Shown here piece after piece: positions 58,018 through 64,000 of a stretch of 64,000 nt of DNA. The notes under the pieces were generated by a model. That model searched no databases. It was not told where the DNA came from and saw only the letters and a list, made by a program, of their open reading frames with translations. The translations under genes were made by a program, and so were the position numbers. Position 1 is the first letter of the stretch. The number at the start of each line of letters is the position of its first letter. Where the stretch lies: assembly GCF_013375535.1 (NCBI RefSeq), contig NZ_JABXJG010000001.1, positions 806,001 through 870,000 on the forward strand, in the 5' to 3' direction. The stretch is from Sphingobium sp. 15-1 (GTDB lineage: Bacteria > Pseudomonadota > Alphaproteobacteria > Sphingomonadales > Sphingomonadaceae).

Positions 58018-60114
58018 ATGACCAGCATGACCGACCGCGCCGGCCTGAAGGTTGCGCAGCCACTCGCCAGCTTCATCGAGGATCGCGCGCTTCCCGGCGC
58101 GGGCATCGACGCCGCCGCCTTCTGGCAGGGCGCCGCCGCGATCTTCGCGCAATTCGCCCCGGAAAACGCCGCGCTGCTGGCCAAGCGCGACGCGATCCAG
58201 GCGCAGATCGACGCCTGGCATCAGGAAAGGGCAGGGCAGCCCCTCGACGCCGCCGCCTATCAGGGCTTTCTGCGCGACATCGGCTATCTCGTCCCCGAAC
58301 CCGCGCCGTTCCAGATCGGCAGCGAGAATGTCGACGATGAAGTCGCCCGTCTCGCCGGGGCGCAGTTGGTCGTCCCGATCCTCAACGCCCGCTTCCTGCT
58401 GAACGCCGCCAATGCGCGCTGGGGCAGCCTCTATGATGCGCTCTACGGCACGGACGCCATTCCCGGCGCGGCGGCGGGGAAGGGCTATGACGCGGCACGC
58501 GGCGCGCAGGTCATCGCCTGGGCGAAGGCCTTCCTGGACGAAGCCGTCCCGCTCGCCAACGGCTCCTGGGCAGACCTTGCCAGCGACGACATCCAACTGG
58601 CCGATCCCAGCCAATATCTCGGTCGGAGCGAGAAGGGCTGCCTCTTCCGCCACAACGGCCTGCATATCGAAGTCGTCTTCGACCGCTCGCACGCCATCGG
58701 CCAGAACGACCCGGCGGGCATAGCCGACGTCATCCTCGAATCGGCCCTGACGACCATCTGCGACCTCGAAGACTCGGTCGCCGCCGTCGATGCGGAGGAC
58801 AAGGTCGCCGCCTATTCCAACTGGCTCGGTCTGATGCAGGGCGACCTTGTCGACACGTTCGAGAAGAACGGCGCCATGATGACCCGCGCCCTCAATCCCG
58901 ACCGCGGCTACACCGCGCCGGACGGCAGCGCCTTCACCCTGCCGGGCCGCAGCCTGCTGTTCGTCCGCAATGTCGGCCATCTGATGACCACGCCGGCCGT
59001 CCTGCTTGCCAATGGCCAGGAAGCGCCCGAAGGTATTCTCGACGGCATCGTCACCACGCTGATCGCCCTTCATGACCTGAAGCGGGAAGGCGGCAACAGC
59101 CGCACCGGCAGCGTCTATATCGTCAAGCCGAAGATGCACGGCCCGGAGGAAGTCGGCTTCACCAACCGCCTGTTCGACGCCATCGAAGACCTTCTGGGCC
59201 TCAACCGCCACACCCTGAAGGTCGGCGTCATGGACGAGGAACGCCGCACTTCAGCCAATCTTGCCGCCTGCATCGAGGCGGTGAAGGGCCGCATCGTCTT
59301 CATCAACACCGGCTTCCTCGACCGCACCGGCGATGAAATGCACACGTCGATGCGCGCCGGCCCGATGATCCGCAAGGGCGAGATGAAGACCAGCGACTGG
59401 ATCACGGCCTATGAGGACCGCAACGTCCAGATCGGCCTTGCCTGTGGCCTCTCCGGCCGCGCCCAGATCGGCAAGGGCATGTGGGCCGCGCCGGACCGCA
59501 TGGCCGACATGCTCGACCAGAAGGTCGGCCATCCGAAGAGCGGCGCCAACACCGCCTGGGTTCCGTCCCCCACGGCGGCGACGCTGCACGCGACCCACTA
59601 TCACCGCATCGACGTCTTCGCCCGCCAGGCCGAGCGCAAGGCCGAAGCCATCGCGTCGCTCGACAAGCTGCTGACCATTCCGGTCGCGCAGCCGGGCCGC
59701 AACTGGTCGGAAGAGGAAATCGCCCAGGAACTGGACAATAACGCCCAGGGCATCCTTGGCTATGTCGTCCGCTGGATCGACCAGGGCGTCGGCTGCTCCA
59801 AGGTGCCCGACATCCACGACATCGGCCTGATGGAAGACCGCGCCACGCTGCGCATCTCCTCGCAGCATATGGCGAACTGGCTGCTTCACGGTGTTTGCAC
59901 GACGGAACAGGTCGATGCCGCCTTCATCCGCATGGCCGCCAAGGTCGACGCCCAGAATGCAGGCGATCCGCTCTACCAACCGATGAGCGGCAATCCTTCC
60001 AGCCTCGCCTGGCAGGCCGCGCGCGCTCTGGTCTTCGAAGGCGTTGCCCAGCCCAACGGTTACACCGAACCGTTGCTCCACAAATATCGCGCGCTGGCGA
60101 AGGCGGTGGCCTAA
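58018..60114 (+). CDS. glcB: Malate synthase G
   Basis: A 698-residue protein; the ATG at 58018 has AAAGGAGA 8 bases upstream. [60 protein letters not shown] and [20 protein letters not shown] belong to the TIM-barrel core, and [20 protein letters not shown] contains an acidic active-site residue. It joins glyoxylate and acetyl-CoA to malate. It is divergent from a LysR gene and followed by a paired REP. Confidence 0.97.
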   Translation: MTSMTDRAGLKVAQPLASFIEDRALPGAGIDAAAFWQGAAAIFAQFAPENAALLAKRDAIQAQIDAWHQERAGQPLDAAAYQGFLRDIGYLVPEPAPFQIGSENVDDEVARLAGAQLVVPILNARFLLNAANARWGSLYDALYGTDAIPGAAAGKGYDAARGAQVIAWAKAFLDEAVPLANGSWADLASDDIQLADPSQYLGRSEKGCLFRHNGLHIEVVFDRSHAIGQNDPAGIADVILESALTTICDLEDSVAAVDAEDKVAAYSNWLGLMQGDLVDTFEKNGAMMTRALNPDRGYTAPDGSAFTLPGRSLLFVRNVGHLMTTPAVLLANGQEAPEGILDGIVTTLIALHDLKREGGNSRTGSVYIVKPKMHGPEEVGFTNRLFDAIEDLLGLNRHTLKVGVMDEERRTSANLAACIEAVKGRIVFINTGFLDRTGDEMHTSMRAGPMIRKGEMKTSDWITAYEDRNVQIGLACGLSGRAQIGKGMWAAPDRMADMLDQKVGHPKSGANTAWVPSPTAATLHATHYHRIDVFARQAERKAEAIASLDKLLTIPVAQPGRNWSEEEIAQELDNNAQGILGYVVRWIDQGVGCSKVPDIHDIGLMEDRATLRISSQHMANWLLHGVCTTEQVDAAFIRMAAKVDAQNAGDPLYQPMSGNPSSLAWQAARALVFEGVAQPNGYTEPLLHKYRALAKAVA

Positions 60115-60120
60115 GCCCAC

Positions 60121-60213
60121 GCGGGACCCCGGGCTTGACCCGGGGTCCCGCTTCTTGAAACTGGACGCAACGCAGAAGAGAAAGCGGGACCCCGGGTCAA
60201 GCCCGGGGTGACG
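60121..60213. repeat. Paired inverted REP elements (BIME-like) after glcB
   Basis: Copy 1 (60121-60151): GCGGGACCCCGGG-CTTGA-CCCGGGGTCCCGC, a perfect 13-base stem. Copy 2 (60184-60213): the same sequence in the other orientation, with core CCCCGGG-TCAAG-CCCGGGG. They lie 6 bases after the glcB stop and probably end its transcript. Confidence 0.85.
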
Positions 60214-60300
60214 AAATGGGGACTGTCCCCTAACCGCCCAATCCCCAACCCAAATCCCCACACACCCCAGCTTGCCAATCCCCCCGCGAAGAGGCACCCA

Positions 60301-61566
60301 ATGCCGATGCCTCTTCTCCACCGCCGCCACCTCATCCAGCAAGCCGCAGCGCTCACCGGCCTGCTCCTCGCCAGCCCGCGCCTCTTCGCGCAGGAACGCG
60401 CCGCCGAGTCGCTGAAGCCCATCACGACCGACGCCGTCCCCATCGGCCGCGAGGAACGTGCCGCGCGCCTGACCCGCGCCCAACAAGCCATGCGCGCCCA
60501 GAATATCGGCGCGCTCCTGATCGAACCCGGCGCCAGCCTCATTTATTATACCGGCGTCCGCTGGTGGCGCAGCGAGCGCCTGACCGCCGCCATCATCCCG
60601 GCGGAAGGCGCCCCTATTATCGTCTGCCCCTTTTTCGAACGCCCCTCGGTCGAGGAATCGCTCGGCATCGAAGCGGAAACCCGCGTCTGGCAGGAACATG
60701 AAAGCCCCTATGCCGTCATCGCCGCTTATCTGAAGGAAAAAGGCCTCACCCAATCCCGCATCGCCATAGAGGAAAGCGTCCGCTATTTCGCCGTCGACGG
60801 CCTCCAATCCGCGCTCCCGCAAGCCCGGATCGTCCGCGACCCCGTCACCCGCGCCCTGCGCATGCGCAAGACGCCTGCCGAAATCGCCCTGATGCAGAAG
60901 GCCGCCGACGTCACGCTGGCCGCCTATCGCTGGACCTATCCCCGGATCAAGACCGGCATGCCCCGCCAGGACGTCGTCGCCCTGATGGACGCCGCCACCA
61001 CGGCGCTGGGCGGCAAGACCGAATTCAACCTCATCCTGCTGGGCGAAGCCGCCGCCTATCCGCATGGCAGCGGTAAGCCCCAGAAAGTCACCCCCGGCGA
61101 AGTCGTCCTCATGGACTGCGGCTGCACGGTCGAGGACTATCAATCGGACATCAGCCGCAGCTTCGTCCACGCGACCCCGCCCACACCCCAGCAACGCAAG
61201 GTCTGGAACCAGGTCGCCCAAGGCCAGAAAATCGCCTTCGCCGCCGCCAAAATCGGCGCGCCCGCAGGCACGGTCGATGACGCCGTCCGTACCTATTATG
61301 AAAGCCTCGGCTACGGCCCCGGCTATCAACTGCCCGGCCTGTCCCACCGCACCGGTCACGGCATCGGCATGGAGGGCCACGAACCCGTCAACCTCGTCCA
61401 TGACGAGAAAACACCCTTGGCGGAAGGTATGTGCTTCTCCAACGAACCCGGCCTTTACCTCCCCGGCATCATGGGCATCCGCCTAGAGGACTGCTTCCAC
61501 ATGACCGCCACCGGCCCGGCCTGGTTTTCCAAGCCGCCTGTCTCAATCGAGAACCCCATCGACTGA
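60301..61566 (+). CDS. M24 family Xaa-Pro peptidase, exported
   Basis: A 421-residue protein with AGAGG before the ATG at 60301. The N-terminus LLHRRHLIQQAAALTGLLLA followed by SPRLFAQ looks like a twin-arginine signal. An N-terminal creatinase-like domain is followed by the pita-bread metallopeptidase domain: ligands in LMDCGCTVEDYQSDISR (two Asp), GHGIGMEGHE (His), FSNEPGLYLPG (Glu) and GIRLEDCFHM (Glu). It cleaves the bond before proline. It has no operon partner. Confidence 0.93.
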   Translation: MPMPLLHRRHLIQQAAALTGLLLASPRLFAQERAAESLKPITTDAVPIGREERAARLTRAQQAMRAQNIGALLIEPGASLIYYTGVRWWRSERLTAAIIPAEGAPIIVCPFFERPSVEESLGIEAETRVWQEHESPYAVIAAYLKEKGLTQSRIAIEESVRYFAVDGLQSALPQARIVRDPVTRALRMRKTPAEIALMQKAADVTLAAYRWTYPRIKTGMPRQDVVALMDAATTALGGKTEFNLILLGEAAAYPHGSGKPQKVTPGEVVLMDCGCTVEDYQSDISRSFVHATPPTPQQRKVWNQVAQGQKIAFAAAKIGAPAGTVDDAVRTYYESLGYGPGYQLPGLSHRTGHGIGMEGHEPVNLVHDEKTPLAEGMCFSNEPGLYLPGIMGIRLEDCFHMTATGPAWFSKPPVSIENPID

Positions 61567-61629
61567 TATTCAGATAAACGACGAAAAGCCCCGCTTGTGC
61601 GTTGGAGCGCTTCCCACTAAATCGCCCGC

Positions 61630-64000
<2,371 letters not shown>

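Noticed and set aside
11339..60213. CRISPR array from the many short palindromic repeats
   Set aside because: The repeats are dispersed, not regularly spaced, without spacers of equal size, and no cas genes are present.

Overview
The window is high-GC DNA from an alphaproteobacterium, most probably a sphingomonad (Sphingobium/Novosphingobium/Sphingomonas type). The evidence is the set of housekeeping proteins (rpsD, glyA, nrdR, lon, HU, dnaX, alaS), many GTG/TTG starts, and several families of short palindromic repeats. The assignment rests on sequence character only, since no database search was possible.

Bases 1 to about 29,370 form a large catabolic island for a carboxylic acid or alcohol degraded as CoA thioesters. 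Three blocks can be seen. (i) A divergent block around 1.4-1.6 kb: a PaaG-like crotonase, a DUF35 OB-fold protein and a thiolase-like protein run off the left edge. A rightward series carries a PQQ quinohaemoprotein dehydrogenase, a TetR regulator, a second PaaG-like protein, a flavin reductase-like protein, a double CoA-transferase, a luciferase-like oxidoreductase, a SnoaL-like protein and a zinc-free MDR oxidoreductase. A palindromic operator (TTGCAC-N4-GTGCAA type) recurs at the promoters of this block and is probably the site of the TetR protein encoded within it. (ii) A leftward ten-gene operon (24,282 to 11,438): phosphotransferase, SDR, ACAD10/11-type dehydrogenase, MFS transporter, acyl-CoA synthetase, a second PQQ dehydrogenase, a FadJ-like fusion, an Ltp2-like thiolase-fold protein, a DUF35 protein and an SMP-30-like protein. 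(iii) A rightward operon: a second TetR, a fused FO synthase (FbiC = CofG+CofH), an NADPH:F420 reductase homologue and a catalytic thiolase. The deazaflavin (F420) genes inside a sphingomonad catabolic island are the most unusual feature of the window.

From about 29.4 kb to the right end the window is core chromosome: tRNA-Lys, folK, a family 5 uracil-DNA glycosylase, aguA/aguB (agmatine to putrescine), an M28 peptidase, rpsD, chorismate mutase, trmJ, nrdR-glyA-rpiB, an HPP/CBS membrane protein, two overlapping cysteine desulfurase genes with a 2Fe-2S ferredoxin and a class A beta-lactamase, SRP RNA-dnaX-ybaB, lon, HU, tRNA-His, hisI, an MFS exporter, an L,D-transpeptidase, a MaeB malic enzyme, a LysR regulator divergent from malate synthase G, an M24 peptidase and the start of alaS.

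Palindromic repeats sit in most convergent gaps and also inside genes. One pair flanks a GIY-YIG nuclease ORF that is open into trmJ, one is translated within a cysteine desulfurase, and one lies in the N-terminus of the SMP-30-like protein. A 40-bp palindrome with 17-bp arms lies near 33.7 kb.
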